Part shown: positions 18,764 through 28,451 of the stretch, in pieces
How the letters are laid out: the number at the start of each line of letters is the position of its first letter
Numbering within the stretch: the first letter of the stretch is position 1
From: Hyphomicrobiales bacterium
GTDB taxonomy: Bacteria > Pseudomonadota > Alphaproteobacteria > Rhizobiales > Rhizobiaceae
Assembly: GCA_900469955.1 (NCBI GenBank)
Contig: UBYX01000003.1
Span: forward strand, 372,001-436,000
Direction of reading: 5' to 3'
Length of the DNA stretch: 64,000 nucleotides
Notes under the pieces: model-generated
Told to the model about the DNA's origin: nothing
The model's input: only the letters and a program-made list of their open reading frames with translations
Database searches by the model: none
Program-made: the position numbers and the translations under genes

Positions 18764-19635
18764 TCGACAACTCCTTCCAGTCTCTTGCGGGGGCCGGGGA
18801 TGACCCTGTTGTCGAGTAATCGGGTGGAGCCGAAGCGGACAAAAAGAGCCACGACGACGGGTTCGACGATCGACGTGACCGGCCGCAATGTCGAAGCATC
18901 TCTTACCGCGACGACCTCGGTATGTGCCAAGGGTTCACGCGCCAAAAAGGCCCTCAGCTTTTCCTCAAGCTCCTGCGGGTCGCGAAACCCGGCCGCGACC
19001 AGCCGTTCTGCTTCGGCAAGCGTCTGCGGCACGATGGCGGCAGCAGCGCGTTCAGCTTCCGTGAGGTAGACGTTGCGCGAAGATAGCGCTAGCCCGTCGC
19101 CATCCCGCACCGTGGGCACCGCAACAATGCGAACCGGCAAGGCTAGGTCTTCCACCATCCGTTTGATGACGATGACCTGCTGATAGTCTTTTTCACCGAA
19201 ATAGGCTGCATGCGGCTGAACAATGTTGAAAAGCTTGCAGACGACCGTTGCGACACCAGCAAAGTGTCCCGGTCGCACTGCACCTTCCAGTTCGCCGCCA
19301 AGCTCCGGCACATCAACCACGGTCTTCATTGGGCGCGCATACATGTCCTCGACACCAGGGGCGAACAGGATGTCGACGCCTCCCTCTTCGAGCATGCCGC
19401 TGTCACGCGGCAGGTCGCGCGGATATCTAGCGAGATCTTCGGTCGGACCGAATTGCAGCGGGTTTACGAAAATAGAGACGACGACGACCGCGTTTTCCGC
19501 TTTCGCACGCTTTACAAGTTCCATATGTCCGGAATGCAGGTAGCCCATGGTCGGCACAAACCCGACACTTCTTTCGCTCGTCGCAATCTGGCGGAGATAT
19601 TCCCGCAGCTCCCCAATGGCACGAATGACACGCAT
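18760..19635 (-). CDS. panC: Pantoate-beta-alanine ligase (pantothenate synthetase)
   Basis: 291 aa from the ATG at 19635, which has a GGAGGG site; an earlier in-frame start at 19677 is less likely. PanC joins pantoate and beta-alanine with ATP to make pantothenate. Nucleotidyltransferase hallmarks are [15 protein letters not shown] (HSGH is the HIGH motif), [25 protein letters not shown] and the KMSKS-like LALSSRN. First gene of the panC-panB operon. Confidence 0.97.
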   Translation of the reverse strand: MRVIRAIGELREYLRQIATSERSVGFVPTMGYLHSGHMELVKRAKAENAVVVVSIFVNPLQFGPTEDLARYPRDLPRDSGMLEEGGVDILFAPGVEDMYARPMKTVVDVPELGGELEGAVRPGHFAGVATVVCKLFNIVQPHAAYFGEKDYQQVIVIKRMVEDLALPVRIVAVPTVRDGDGLALSSRNVYLTEAERAAAAIVPQTLAEAERLVAAGFRDPQELEEKLRAFLAREPLAHTEVVAVRDASTLRPVTSIVEPVVVALFVRFGSTRLLDNRVIPGPRKRLEGVVE

Positions 19636-19999
19636 AACCCCTCCATGATCAGGCTTGGCCAGGGCCGGTAATACCAACGTCTGCTTCGGTCAATGTGCGC
19701 CAACGATTAATAACGATTAGCATCCATGCGCACTGCCGTTGAAGACTGGCATGTCTTTTCGGCATGACCGACACACCGGCTTACAGGCCAAGGGCTTCGA
19801 CCAACCGTCATCTTAGGGCCGTTCGCGACAGGAACCAAGCCAAGGGGCCGGTAGGGACCAATCCGCACAGTCCACCAATCCACCAATCATCACACAGTTC
19901 CGTCGCCGACTGGTTGACACTTGTCGTAAGACGTCATATCACATAGAAGACATTTGGAGCCGCCGGTGAGGAGACCCGCGGCGCACGGGAGGATCGATC
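19636..19999. promoter_or_regulatory. Divergent region between panC and the peptide-type ABC operon
   Basis: 364 bases. A direct repeat AACGATTAAT-AACGATTAG lies around 19702-19720, close to panC. On the plus strand TTGACA at 19914-19919 is followed after 17 bases by TATCAC (19937-19942), a plausible sigma-70 promoter for the transporter operon. GTCGTAAGAC, a small imperfect palindrome, lies between the two boxes and could be the operator of the GntR protein encoded downstream (inference). Confidence 0.45.
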
Positions 20000-21604
20000 G
20001 TGAAGACACTTCTAAAGGTAATCGGGCCGATTTTGCTCGGTTCTACCCTGCTTTCAACGCCCATACATGCCGAAACGCCGCCCAATATGCTGGTCGTGGG
20101 TTTCTCGATGAATAACATCCTGACGCTTGACCCGGCAGCCATTACCGGCAAAGAAACCGTACAGGTTCTCACAAACATATATGATAACTTGGTTGCCCTG
20201 AATGCCGTCAACCGATCCCAGGTCGATCCGCAGCTTGCGGAAAGCTGGACGATAAGTGATGACAATACCGCAATCACCTTCAAGCTGCGCAGCGGCGCGA
20301 CGTTTGCTTCCGGCAATCCGGTCACCTCGGCCGATGTGGTTTGGTCCTTCAAGCGCCTGATGAAGTTGAACCTCGCCCAGGCGTCGTTCTTCAAGACCCA
20401 CGGCTTCTCCGCGGCAAATGCGGAGGCGAGCTTCACCGCCCCCGACGAGCAGACAGTTGTTGTCAAACTTCCCAAAAAGGTCGATCCGCAGATTATTGTC
20501 CAAACGCTCGGCATCGTCGGGCCCGGTTCCATTCTCGACAGCAAGGCTGTCATGGAACACGACAAGGGTGGGGATATGGGTGCCGCATGGCTCACCAACA
20601 ACTCAGCCGGCTCCGGCCCTTTTACCCTTGGTCAGTGGCAGTCAAACGAGCGCGTCACACTCGAACAAAACCCGAAATATTGGGGCGAGAAACCCGGGAT
20701 GCGGCGCATCATGATGCGGCATCTCGCGGAATCGCAGAGCCAGCGGTTGATGCTCGAAAAGGGTGATATCGACATCGCCTATTCCATGTCGGCAGCTGAC
20801 CTGAAGGCACTCGAGGCCAATAAGGATGTGAAGATCCAGACCAACGGCGGCAGCGGTTTTTATTACCTTGCCGTATCGATGAAGGACGAGAAGTTCCAGA
20901 AGCCCAAGGTTCGCGAGGCTCTGCGCTATCTGATCGATTACCAAGGGCTCAATGACAGCGTATTGCCCTATTTCGGCAGGCTCCGCGATCGCCCCATCCA
21001 GACAGGCCTGCTCGGCGCGCTTCCCAATGCGGGTTATAAGCTTGACGTCGCCAAGGCCAAAGCCTTGCTGGCCGAGGCGGGTTATCCGGACGGTTTCTCA
21101 ACGACGCTAAGGGCGATCTCCGACGTCCCGTTCATGAGTGCGGCAACCGCGATCCAGGCGACCCTGGCTCAGGCCGGCATCAAAGCCGAGATCATCACCG
21201 GGGCCGGCGACCAGATTTATGGTGCGATGCGCGAACGCAAATATGAACTGATTGTCGGCCGTGGCGGCGGCGGCCAGCTTCCGCATCCAGACTCCAATCT
21301 GCGTGCAATAGTCTACAATCCGGATAATTCGGATCAGGCAAAGCTAACCAACTTCCAGGGCTGGCGCACGTCGTTCTACGATGAAAAGATCAACAAGATG
21401 GTCGACGAGGCTCTCATCGAGGGCAACAAGGACAAACAGCTCAAGAACTACCAAGACATCCAGAGCTATTACGCGGAGATGGTACCGGCAATCCAGCCGT
21501 TTTCCGAGGTCGTCGACAGTGTTGGCTTCCGCGCCGACATCAAGGGACTGGAGCTGAACCCGTCCTGGTCGACCCAGCTCCGGACGGTCAAGAAAGAGCG
21601 GTAA
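20000..21604 (+). CDS. ABC transporter periplasmic binding protein, peptide/nickel/opine family (SBP_bac_5)
   Basis: 534 aa with a signal peptide (MKTLLKVIGPILLGSTLLST, cleavage after IHA). The mature sequence matches family 5 binding proteins: LVVGFSMNNILTLDPAA, LAESWTISDDNTAITFKLR, VTSADVVWSFKRL, and NSAGSGPFTLGQWQ. Relatives bind di- and oligopeptides, opines, or oligosaccharides. First gene of a seven-gene plus-strand set: binding protein, two permeases, two ATPases, GntR regulator, hydrolase. The Met start follows a GGAGGATCGATCGTG stretch, with a GTG at 19998-20000 as initiation codon. Confidence 0.92.
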   Translation: MKTLLKVIGPILLGSTLLSTPIHAETPPNMLVVGFSMNNILTLDPAAITGKETVQVLTNIYDNLVALNAVNRSQVDPQLAESWTISDDNTAITFKLRSGATFASGNPVTSADVVWSFKRLMKLNLAQASFFKTHGFSAANAEASFTAPDEQTVVVKLPKKVDPQIIVQTLGIVGPGSILDSKAVMEHDKGGDMGAAWLTNNSAGSGPFTLGQWQSNERVTLEQNPKYWGEKPGMRRIMMRHLAESQSQRLMLEKGDIDIAYSMSAADLKALEANKDVKIQTNGGSGFYYLAVSMKDEKFQKPKVREALRYLIDYQGLNDSVLPYFGRLRDRPIQTGLLGALPNAGYKLDVAKAKALLAEAGYPDGFSTTLRAISDVPFMSAATAIQATLAQAGIKAEIITGAGDQIYGAMRERKYELIVGRGGGGQLPHPDSNLRAIVYNPDNSDQAKLTNFQGWRTSFYDEKINKMVDEALIEGNKDKQLKNYQDIQSYYAEMVPAIQPFSEVVDSVGFRADIKGLELNPSWSTQLRTVKKER

Positions 21605-21611
21605 CCGCAAT

Positions 21612-21640
21612 GCCGCAGCGCTGCCCGCGCTGCGGCTTTT
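21612..21640 (+). terminator. Hairpin between binding protein and permease genes
   Basis: GCCGCAGCG (21612-21620) and CGCTGCGGC (21628-21636) form a perfect 9-base stem with a short loop, followed by TTTT. Its place after the binding-protein gene suggests partial termination or 3'-end protection, which would keep binding protein in excess of the membrane parts. Confidence 0.65.
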
Positions 21641-21664
21641 CATAATACGATATCGAGGTGCCTC

Positions 21665-22681
21665 ATGGGAAACGAGCGTCTAACCGCTTTCACGCGGCAG
21701 GCCGGCACGATATTGGCGACTCTTGTGGGCCTGCTGATCCTGACTTTCTGCATCGGTCGGCTCATGCCGGTCGATCCGGTACGCGCCATTGTTGGTGAGG
21801 AGGCCGATCAGGCGACCTATGAGATGGTCGCCGAGCGGATCGGCGCCAACCTGCCGCTCTACCAGCAGTTCATCCGCTACATGAACGATCTCCTGCACGG
21901 CGATTTCGGCATCTCGATCCGTACAGGACAGCCAGTGATCAATGATATCCTGCATGTCATGCCGGCAACGATTGAACTTGCAACATTCGCCATTCTATTC
22001 GGCGCGGGCTTCGGCATCCCGCTCGGTATCCTGGCGGCGGTGCGCCGCAACCAGCCGGTCGATCACGTAATTCGCTTCCTCACCCTCATTGGTCATTCGA
22101 TGCCGATCTTTTGGACTGGCATGATCGGATTGATTGTCTTTTATGCGGTACTGGATCTGGTCGGCGGCGGCGGGCGTATTTCGGACTATTACATAGGCCT
22201 CGTGCCGGAGACGACCGGCTTCCTGCTGATCGATACCGTAGTCGCCGGCGACTGGGAAGTCTTCTGGGATGCGGTCAACCATCTGCTCCTTCCGGCAAGT
22301 ATCCTCGGCTATTCATCCATGGCCTATATCACCCGCATGACCCGCAGCTTCATGCTCGACCAGTTGAACCAGGAATACATCACCACTGCGCGCGTCAAAG
22401 GTTTGTCGAAGGGGCGAACGATCTGGCATCACGCTTTTGCCAACATCCGCGTGCAGCTCGTCACCATCGTGGCGCTTGCCTACGGCAGCCTTCTTGAAGG
22501 CGCAGTGCTCATCGAGACCGTGTTCTCCTGGCCGGGCTTTGGTCAATACATTACAAACAACATGCTGATCGGCGACATGAACGCGGTGATGACCTGCGTG
22601 CTTCTCGTCGGCATCATCTTCATCGCGCTCAACCTGCTCTCCGACGCGCTCTACAAGATCTTCGATCCAAGGACGCGGTGA
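21665..22681 (+). CDS. ABC transporter permease, DppB/OppB type
   Basis: 338 aa with about six transmembrane helices. Typical segments: LTFCIGRLMPVDPVRAIVGE after the first helix, NLPLYQQFIRYMNDLLHGDFGIS split near residue 60-82, and the EAA loop ARVKGLSKGRTIWHHAFAN around residue 243. It forms the inner-membrane channel with the DppC-type partner encoded two bases downstream. Confidence 0.92.
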   Translation: MGNERLTAFTRQAGTILATLVGLLILTFCIGRLMPVDPVRAIVGEEADQATYEMVAERIGANLPLYQQFIRYMNDLLHGDFGISIRTGQPVINDILHVMPATIELATFAILFGAGFGIPLGILAAVRRNQPVDHVIRFLTLIGHSMPIFWTGMIGLIVFYAVLDLVGGGGRISDYYIGLVPETTGFLLIDTVVAGDWEVFWDAVNHLLLPASILGYSSMAYITRMTRSFMLDQLNQEYITTARVKGLSKGRTIWHHAFANIRVQLVTIVALAYGSLLEGAVLIETVFSWPGFGQYITNNMLIGDMNAVMTCVLLVGIIFIALNLLSDALYKIFDPRTR

Positions 22682-22682
22682 G

Positions 22683-23588
22683 ATGACAGCTAGCTTTCTC
22701 TCCATGCAGGATGTCGCCATGCCAGGTTCCCGTTCAAACAGAAATTCGGCATTTCACCGGCTGTTGGCGGTCATCCGTGAACTTCTCGGCAACCCGTCCT
22801 CCGGGTTCGGTTTCATCGTCATCAGCATCCTGCTCCTAACCGCGCTCGTCGCGCCGCTCATCGCTCCTTACGACCCGAACGTAATTAATCTCGGACAGAC
22901 GCTGCAGCCACCGAGCGCTACGCATTGGTTCGGGACCGATGAACTCGGCCGCGATATCCTAAGCCGCATCATCTACGGCACGCGCATCAGCCTGACGATC
23001 ATAACTATCGTCTCCGTGATCGTCGGACCGGTTGGCCTCGTGGTCGGAACGACCGCCGGTTATTTCGGCGGTTGGTACGATACGATCATGATGCGTGTCA
23101 CCGATATCTTCCTTTCCTTCCCCAGCCTCATCCTGTCGCTTGCCTTCGTCGCCGCCCTCGGCGCGGGACTGGAAAACGCGATCATCGCGATCGGCCTCAC
23201 CGCATGGCCGCCCATCGCTCGCCTGGCGCGCGCCGAAACGCTGACTTTCCGCGGCGCAGATTATATCTCGGCATCTCGAATGCAGGGAGCGTCTTCACTC
23301 CGCATCATCGTCAAGTCGATCATGCCGATGTGCCTTCCTTCCGTGCTTGTCCGCATCACACTCAGTATGGCCACGGTTATCCTGACCGCCGCCGGCCTCG
23401 GCTTCCTTGGTCTCGGTGCGCAACCGCCACTTCCCGAATGGGGGGCGATGATCGCCACCGGCAGGCGCTACATGCTGGACAATTGGTGGCTGGTCGCCTT
23501 CCCAGGCGGCGCCATCCTGCTCGTCAGCCTCGCCTTTAACCTGCTCGGCGACGGCCTGCGCGACGCGCTCGACCCGAAACAGCGATAG
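22683..23588 (+). CDS. ABC transporter permease, DppC/OppC type
   Basis: 301 aa with about six transmembrane helices. Family segments are LVAPLIAPYDPN, HWFGTDELGRDILSRIIYGTRISL (split around residue 78-100), ITDIFLSFPSLILSLAFVAA-like VTDIFLSFPS, and the EAA loop RMQGASSLRIIVKSIMP. The GTDELGRD motif is diagnostic of DppC. Follows the DppB-type gene by one base. Confidence 0.92.
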   Translation: MTASFLSMQDVAMPGSRSNRNSAFHRLLAVIRELLGNPSSGFGFIVISILLLTALVAPLIAPYDPNVINLGQTLQPPSATHWFGTDELGRDILSRIIYGTRISLTIITIVSVIVGPVGLVVGTTAGYFGGWYDTIMMRVTDIFLSFPSLILSLAFVAALGAGLENAIIAIGLTAWPPIARLARAETLTFRGADYISASRMQGASSLRIIVKSIMPMCLPSVLVRITLSMATVILTAAGLGFLGLGAQPPLPEWGAMIATGRRYMLDNWWLVAFPGGAILLVSLAFNLLGDGLRDALDPKQR

Positions 23589-23599
23589 GATCTGCCGCC

Positions 23600-24457
23600 A
23601 TGGACAACCCCCAAGCTCTTTTGCGGATCGAAAACCTCCGCGTCAGCTATCGCAGCGGAAAAGCCTATAACACCGTCGTCAAGGGCGTAACATTCGATCT
23701 CGGGCGCGAGCGGCTTGGCATTGTGGGTGAATCGGGCTCTGGCAAGTCGACGATCGGCCGAGCACTCCTGAAACTCCTGCCGACCGCCAAAATCGAAGCC
23801 GACCGAATGGACTTCGGCGGCACCGATCTTCTTGCCGCCGGAGAAAAGCAGATGCTTGCGATCCGCGGCCGGCGCATTTCGATGATCCTGCAGGACCCGA
23901 AATTTTCGCTTAACCCCGTCCATCGGGTCGGCGACCAGATCGCCGAAGCCTACCGGGTTCACAACAGGGCCTCTGCGCAGATTGCCAGGCAGAAGACGCT
24001 TGAAATGCTGGAAGCAGTAAAGATCCGTGATCCGGAACGCGTGTTCGGCCTTTATCCGCACGAGGTATCCGGCGGCATGGGCCAGCGCATTATGATCGCC
24101 ATGATGCTGATCCCAGAACCGCAGATCATCATCGCCGACGAACCGACATCGGCTCTCGACGTCACCGTGCGCATGCAGGTTCTCAACATCCTCAACGAAC
24201 TTGTCACCAACAAGGGCATCGGGCTCATCATGATCAGCCACGATCTGAACCTGGTGCGCAATTTCTGCGATCGCGTGCTGGTGATGCGCTACGGGGAAGT
24301 CGTCGAGGAACGGCCCGCGCGCGACATGAAGAACTGTACTCACCCCTATACCCAAGGACTACTCGCCGCCCAGCCGCATATCGGCGGGAGCCGCGGGCCG
24401 CTTCCCGTGCTCAATCGTGAGGTCGTCTCCCGCGACACAAAAGAGGTGCATGCATGA
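23600..24457 (+). CDS. ABC transporter ATP-binding protein, DppD/OppD type
   Basis: 285 aa. Walker A GESGSGKST near residue 45, signature VSGGMGQRI near residue 154 and Walker B IIIADEPTSALDVT near residue 176. It ends before the longer Cys-containing tail seen in OppD proteins, so the C-terminal Fe-S/peptide extension is short. Overlaps the next ATPase gene (ATGA). Confidence 0.92.
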   Translation: MDNPQALLRIENLRVSYRSGKAYNTVVKGVTFDLGRERLGIVGESGSGKSTIGRALLKLLPTAKIEADRMDFGGTDLLAAGEKQMLAIRGRRISMILQDPKFSLNPVHRVGDQIAEAYRVHNRASAQIARQKTLEMLEAVKIRDPERVFGLYPHEVSGGMGQRIMIAMMLIPEPQIIIADEPTSALDVTVRMQVLNILNELVTNKGIGLIMISHDLNLVRNFCDRVLVMRYGEVVEERPARDMKNCTHPYTQGLLAAQPHIGGSRGPLPVLNREVVSRDTKEVHA

Positions 24458-25212
24458 CCGCCATCAGTGTTCGCAATCTCTCGATCGATCTTGGTTACGG
24501 CCTGGCGAAAAAGCGCATCCTGGGAGACGTGGGCTTTTCGGTGGAAGCCGGGGAATCATTCGGCCTCGTGGGCGAATCCGGCTCCGGCAAGTCGACCATC
24601 CTGCGGTGCATCGCCCGTCTTCTGACGTCCTGGGAAGGCGACATCGAGCTCGAGGGGCGCTCGATCAAAGACATGCCTTTTGCCGAATATTGCCGCATGG
24701 TCCAGATGGTCTTTCAGGATCCCTATGGTTCGCTCCATCCGCGCCAATCGATCCGCACCGCGTTGCAGGAGCCGTTGCGCATCCATCGAATGGACCGTCA
24801 GTTGCAACGCATGGAGCAGGCCTTGACCGATGTGGGCCTGAACCCTGACTTCCTGTCGCGTTACCCCCACGAGCTTTCCGGCGGCCAGCGGCAGCGTGTG
24901 GCGATTGCCCGTGCGCTCATTCTGGAACCGCGCATTCTGCTTCTGGACGAGCCGACCTCAGCGCTCGACGTCTCGGTACAGGCAGAAGTGCTGAACCTGC
25001 TGGCCGGTTTGCGTGCCAAGCGCAATCTCACCTATCTTTTCGTGTCCCACGATCTTGCCGTCATCGATCATATGTGCGAGCGGCTGGCTGTTATGCAGCA
25101 CGGTCGGGTCGTGGAAATCATGGCGCGTGACGTGCTGGCGACGGGTCAAGCCCAGGATCCCTATGCCCGCGAATTGATCCAGGCGAGCCTCGAATACGAC
25201 CAGGCCGTCTAA
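24454..25212 (+). CDS. ABC transporter ATP-binding protein, DppF/OppF type
   Basis: 252 aa. Walker A GESGSGKSTI near residue 41, the DppF-type Q-loop VFQDPYGSLHPR near residue 87, signature LSGGQRQRVAIARAL near residue 143 and Walker B ILLLDEPTSALDVS near residue 164. Together with the DppD-type subunit it powers the importer. Confidence 0.93.
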   Translation: MTAISVRNLSIDLGYGLAKKRILGDVGFSVEAGESFGLVGESGSGKSTILRCIARLLTSWEGDIELEGRSIKDMPFAEYCRMVQMVFQDPYGSLHPRQSIRTALQEPLRIHRMDRQLQRMEQALTDVGLNPDFLSRYPHELSGGQRQRVAIARALILEPRILLLDEPTSALDVSVQAEVLNLLAGLRAKRNLTYLFVSHDLAVIDHMCERLAVMQHGRVVEIMARDVLATGQAQDPYARELIQASLEYDQAV

Positions 25213-25240
25213 AGTTCCGCATCGCGCAGAGGGAGGTCTC

Positions 25241-25993
25241 TTGATGATAACTGAAGGCGAAAAATCAAGTCTGTCCCCCGCTTCCCGCAACAGGAGGGAG
25301 ACGCTTAGCTCACAGGTGGTGCGAACCATCGCCGAGCGGATCAAGCTCGATAGGTATCCACGCGGATCCAAGCTGCCCACGGAAAAAGAGCTGATTGAGG
25401 ATCTTGGCGTCAGCAGGACGGTCATTCGCGAAGCGATTGCTAATCTGAGAGCCAGCGGCCACGTGTCGATCCATCACGGGATCGGCGTTTTCGTTCGCCA
25501 GGATGCGGGCGTGGCGCCGTTTAGGCTGGGTGACGAAAGTCTGATGGTGGTCGAAAACGTGCTGAAAGGGCTCGAGCTGCGCATTGGTATCGAGTCTGAA
25601 GCGGCCGCCCTTGCAGCTGAGCGAAGAACGAAGGCCGATATCGCGGCGATGATCGCGGCCTGCGAAGCGATGGATGTGGCCGCGCGGGACGTGCGCAGGG
25701 ACACGCAGGATGATTTTCGGTTCCATTGTGCGGTAGCCGCCGCGAGCCAGAACGAACATTTCTACGGGATATTCAATTATCTTGGAGAGACCTTGATGCC
25801 CCGCATGCGGCTTCAGGCGCACCAGGTCAGCGACGCGACCTTCTCGGCACATCTCGCCCGCGTCAACCAGGAACACCGCGCCATTCTCCGTTCCATAGAA
25901 GCCGGCGATGCAGACGGTGCTCGCGCAGCCATGCGCAAGCATTTGAGCGATAGCCGCGATCGACATATCCAAAGGGTGCAGCACGCGCCATGA
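25241..25993 (+). CDS. GntR-family transcriptional regulator (FadR/FCD subfamily)
   Basis: 250 aa. N-terminal winged helix with LPTEKELIEDLGVSRTVIREAIANLRASG (residues about 45-75), then an all-helical FCD effector domain with DFRFHCAVAAASQN, and HRAILRSIEAGDADGARAAMRKHL near the end. It lies between the transporter ATPase and the hydrolase in the same direction, so it probably senses the imported compound or a derivative and controls this operon, perhaps also the enolase-superfamily gene. Its stop overlaps the next start (ATGA). Two adjacent ATGs are possible starts. Confidence 0.88.
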   Translation: MMITEGEKSSLSPASRNRRETLSSQVVRTIAERIKLDRYPRGSKLPTEKELIEDLGVSRTVIREAIANLRASGHVSIHHGIGVFVRQDAGVAPFRLGDESLMVVENVLKGLELRIGIESEAAALAAERRTKADIAAMIAACEAMDVAARDVRRDTQDDFRFHCAVAAASQNEHFYGIFNYLGETLMPRMRLQAHQVSDATFSAHLARVNQEHRAILRSIEAGDADGARAAMRKHLSDSRDRHIQRVQHAP

Positions 25994-27045
25994 TCGACAG
26001 CGAGAATATGTCCAGCCTTGCAATAAGGCTGCGTGATAACCTCTCGTTCGCATGGAATTTCGATCCCAGAAAGGAACGGTTTCAGGATTGGAAGAGCCGC
26101 ACGAGAGAGCGCGTGCGGGACGTTTTGGGTGTTGAGCGGGTCGTATCCGCTGGCAGCTCGGTCATCGCAGACTGGGCTGAAGACGGCTGCATCGGTCAGG
26201 AACTCGAACTCCGGTTTTCAAATGGCGAGGTGACCGCAGCCTATCTGCTACGTCCGGATACGAATGCGCCGACGCCGGCGGCCCTGCTCTTGCATGACCA
26301 CGGCTCCTTCTTCTCGATCGGCAAGGAAAAAATGATCCGTCGTCCGGGCGAGGCTCCCGAGATTGATGCGGATATGAGGCACTGGGTCGTGAAGCTCTAC
26401 GGCGGTCGCCATGTTGGCAACGAACTTGTCCGGCGCGGCTACACGGTTCTCTGCGCCGATGCGCTCGGCTGGGGAAGTCGGAAGGGCAACGGCTATGAGG
26501 CGCAACAGGCGCTCGCCGCCAACCTCATGCAATTTGGCATCTCGCTTGCATCAGCTATTCTGCTCGAAGACCTGGAAGCGCTGACCTTGCTTTGCAAACT
26601 CCCAGGCGTTGACCCGAACCGCGTGGCGAGCTTCGGTTATTCCATGGGCGGCTCGCGCGCCTGGCAGCTGGCGGCGCTGTCGGACGACGTCAAAGCCTGT
26701 GTCGCTGGTGGTTGGATGGGAACCCTTGCGGGCCTGATGCAACCCGGCAACAATCAGCTTCGCGGCCAGTCGGCTTTCTGTATGCTGCATCCGCCGATCG
26801 CCGGGAAGCTGGATTATCCGCATTTCGCAGGTTTAGCAGCGCCCAAGCCTGCGCTGATCTTCAGCGGCGCGCAGGATCGGCATTTTCCAGAATCGGCTGC
26901 CCTGGCTGCCCATCGGCAGATCCATGACATCTGGAATGCTGCAGGCGCCGCGGAGCAGGTCGAAACACGCCAGTGGCAGGGAGCCCATTATTTCCCGGTC
27001 GAACAGCAGGATCGCGCAATCACTTGGCTTGATCACGCCATCTGA
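25990..27045 (+). CDS. Alpha/beta hydrolase (dienelactone hydrolase / acetylxylan-esterase-like)
   Basis: 351 aa, no signal peptide. LLLHDHGSFFSIGKEK forms the oxyanion-hole region, FGYSMGGSRAW the nucleophile elbow (Ser), GAQDRHFPESA the acidic residue and QGAHYFPVE the His, so the triad is complete. The long insertion before the elbow resembles the acetyl-xylan-esterase/abhydrolase-7 group. In this operon it could hydrolyse an ester or lactone in the imported compound (inference). Confidence 0.82.
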   Translation: MIDSENMSSLAIRLRDNLSFAWNFDPRKERFQDWKSRTRERVRDVLGVERVVSAGSSVIADWAEDGCIGQELELRFSNGEVTAAYLLRPDTNAPTPAALLLHDHGSFFSIGKEKMIRRPGEAPEIDADMRHWVVKLYGGRHVGNELVRRGYTVLCADALGWGSRKGNGYEAQQALAANLMQFGISLASAILLEDLEALTLLCKLPGVDPNRVASFGYSMGGSRAWQLAALSDDVKACVAGGWMGTLAGLMQPGNNQLRGQSAFCMLHPPIAGKLDYPHFAGLAAPKPALIFSGAQDRHFPESAALAAHRQIHDIWNAAGAAEQVETRQWQGAHYFPVEQQDRAITWLDHAI

Positions 27046-27065
27046 TTTTTATCGGGATAGAGGAA

Positions 27066-27095
27066 GCCCGGCACCTATCGAGAGCCGGACTTTTT
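27066..27095 (+). terminator. Rho-independent terminator after the hydrolase
   Basis: GCCCGGC...GCCGGAC (one mismatch) followed by five T residues, 20 bases after the hydrolase stop. It would end the transporter operon before the convergent enolase-superfamily gene. Confidence 0.65.
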
Positions 27096-27138
27096 GCGCG
27101 CGAAGGAATCCAACCGGATTCCAGCGCCTCTCTGACAA

Positions 27139-28287
27139 TCAGCCAACGAGATTGGCGTTGATGAAATCGAAATTGATGTCCTCTCCAAGACCCGGCTTGT
27201 CCGAGATGTGGACGAAACCATCCTCGTCCATCGGGTCAACGAGCGCGTTCAGATATTCGAAGCCGTCGTCATACTCGAGGAACGGATGCAGCAAGCCGCG
27301 CTCGTACCACTTGGCGTTCTTGGTGCACGCCGCAATGATCAGATTGGGAGCGCCATTTCCGTGGATCTCGCAATTCATGCCGAAGGATTCGGCAAGATGC
27401 ATGCATTTCATGGCCGGACTGATGCCTCCGACATCGTGGACGCCGGTGCGCAGGATGTCGCAGGCTTTGCTGGTGATCCATTCCGCGCGGTTGAAATGTT
27501 TGCCGTGAGCGCTTTCAGGCCCAAGGACCGGAATGTCGAGGTTTTCTGCAAGCCACGCATAGGAAGCGGAGCTCTGCTCGTCCATCGGTTCTTCGATCCA
27601 GTCGAAACCGAGCTTTTCCAGCCCCCTGCCAAGTTCAAGCGCTTCGGTGCGGGTATACCAGTGGAAGGCATCGATCATCAGATGGATATCCGGACCAACC
27701 GCTTCGCGCACGGCGGCACACGCCTTCAGATCCATCTTGACATCCGGTGCCCAGGAAACGGGAGGCATCCAGGTGTGCAGCTTGATACCCTTGTAGCCGC
27801 GTTTGACGAGCGTTTCGCCGAAGCGACCGTAATCCTCCGGTGTCGACAGACCGTTCTCAAGCTCGTCGCCGCACATGATCGAACCATAGGCGGGAATCTT
27901 GTCGCGGTAGCTGCCGATCAGCTTGTGGACCGGCATATTGAGCTTGCGACCGGCCAGATCCCAGAGCGCGCAATCAACGATCGCCAGCGTCCGGTCAGTA
28001 AGCTGAGCGGCGCTGCCGCGCTGCCAGTGGGCTAGATCCTGCCAAAGCCTTTCGCGCGCAAACGGATCCTCGCCGATCAGTACCTTCTTGACAAACTTCT
28101 CGATCAAATGCGGTCGCACGATTTCCGGCGGCGCGAAACAATAACCTTCCGCCCCATCGTCATCGACGATTGTCAGCAACGCCATGTTTACCTTATGCGG
28201 CGGGCCGGGATGAGCGTGGCCGGCTGTGTCTTGATGACGGCGGGTGGTGTGGGAAAACACCCGCACATTGACCTCTGCAATCTTCAA
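27139..28287 (-). CDS. Enolase-superfamily dehydratase/cycloisomerase (mandelate racemase-like)
   Basis: 382 aa, normal for the family. The N-terminal capping domain is followed by a barrel carrying RGYKGIKLHTW (general-base Lys in KxH), HLMIDAFHWYT (metal Asp), DWIEEPMDEQ (metal Glu), LGPESAHG and the C-terminal EIHGNGAPN His. This fits the mandelate racemase subgroup, which includes sugar-acid dehydratases and lactone cycloisomerases. It faces the transporter operon across a terminator and has its own inverted repeat upstream. A sugar-acid or lactone substrate is likely, but which one is not visible. Confidence 0.85.
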   Translation of the reverse strand: MKIAEVNVRVFSHTTRRHQDTAGHAHPGPPHKVNMALLTIVDDDGAEGYCFAPPEIVRPHLIEKFVKKVLIGEDPFARERLWQDLAHWQRGSAAQLTDRTLAIVDCALWDLAGRKLNMPVHKLIGSYRDKIPAYGSIMCGDELENGLSTPEDYGRFGETLVKRGYKGIKLHTWMPPVSWAPDVKMDLKACAAVREAVGPDIHLMIDAFHWYTRTEALELGRGLEKLGFDWIEEPMDEQSSASYAWLAENLDIPVLGPESAHGKHFNRAEWITSKACDILRTGVHDVGGISPAMKCMHLAESFGMNCEIHGNGAPNLIIAACTKNAKWYERGLLHPFLEYDDGFEYLNALVDPMDEDGFVHISDKPGLGEDINFDFINANLVG

Positions 28288-28451
28288 TTAGTTCTCCTAT
28301 CAGTAGCTAAAGGCGATCTTCGGCGTTTTATTAGGCCTTGGAGACGCTTTGAAATGATGAACCGGGTCCATATTGCTCAAGTTAGCATCTGTCGATTGCG
28401 GAAGCGCAATCCGCCCCCCAACAGATTGAACCGCACTGATCCGGATCTGCC

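Noticed and set aside
25310..26053. 247-codon minus-strand open frame
   Set aside because: Antisense to the clear GntR gene.
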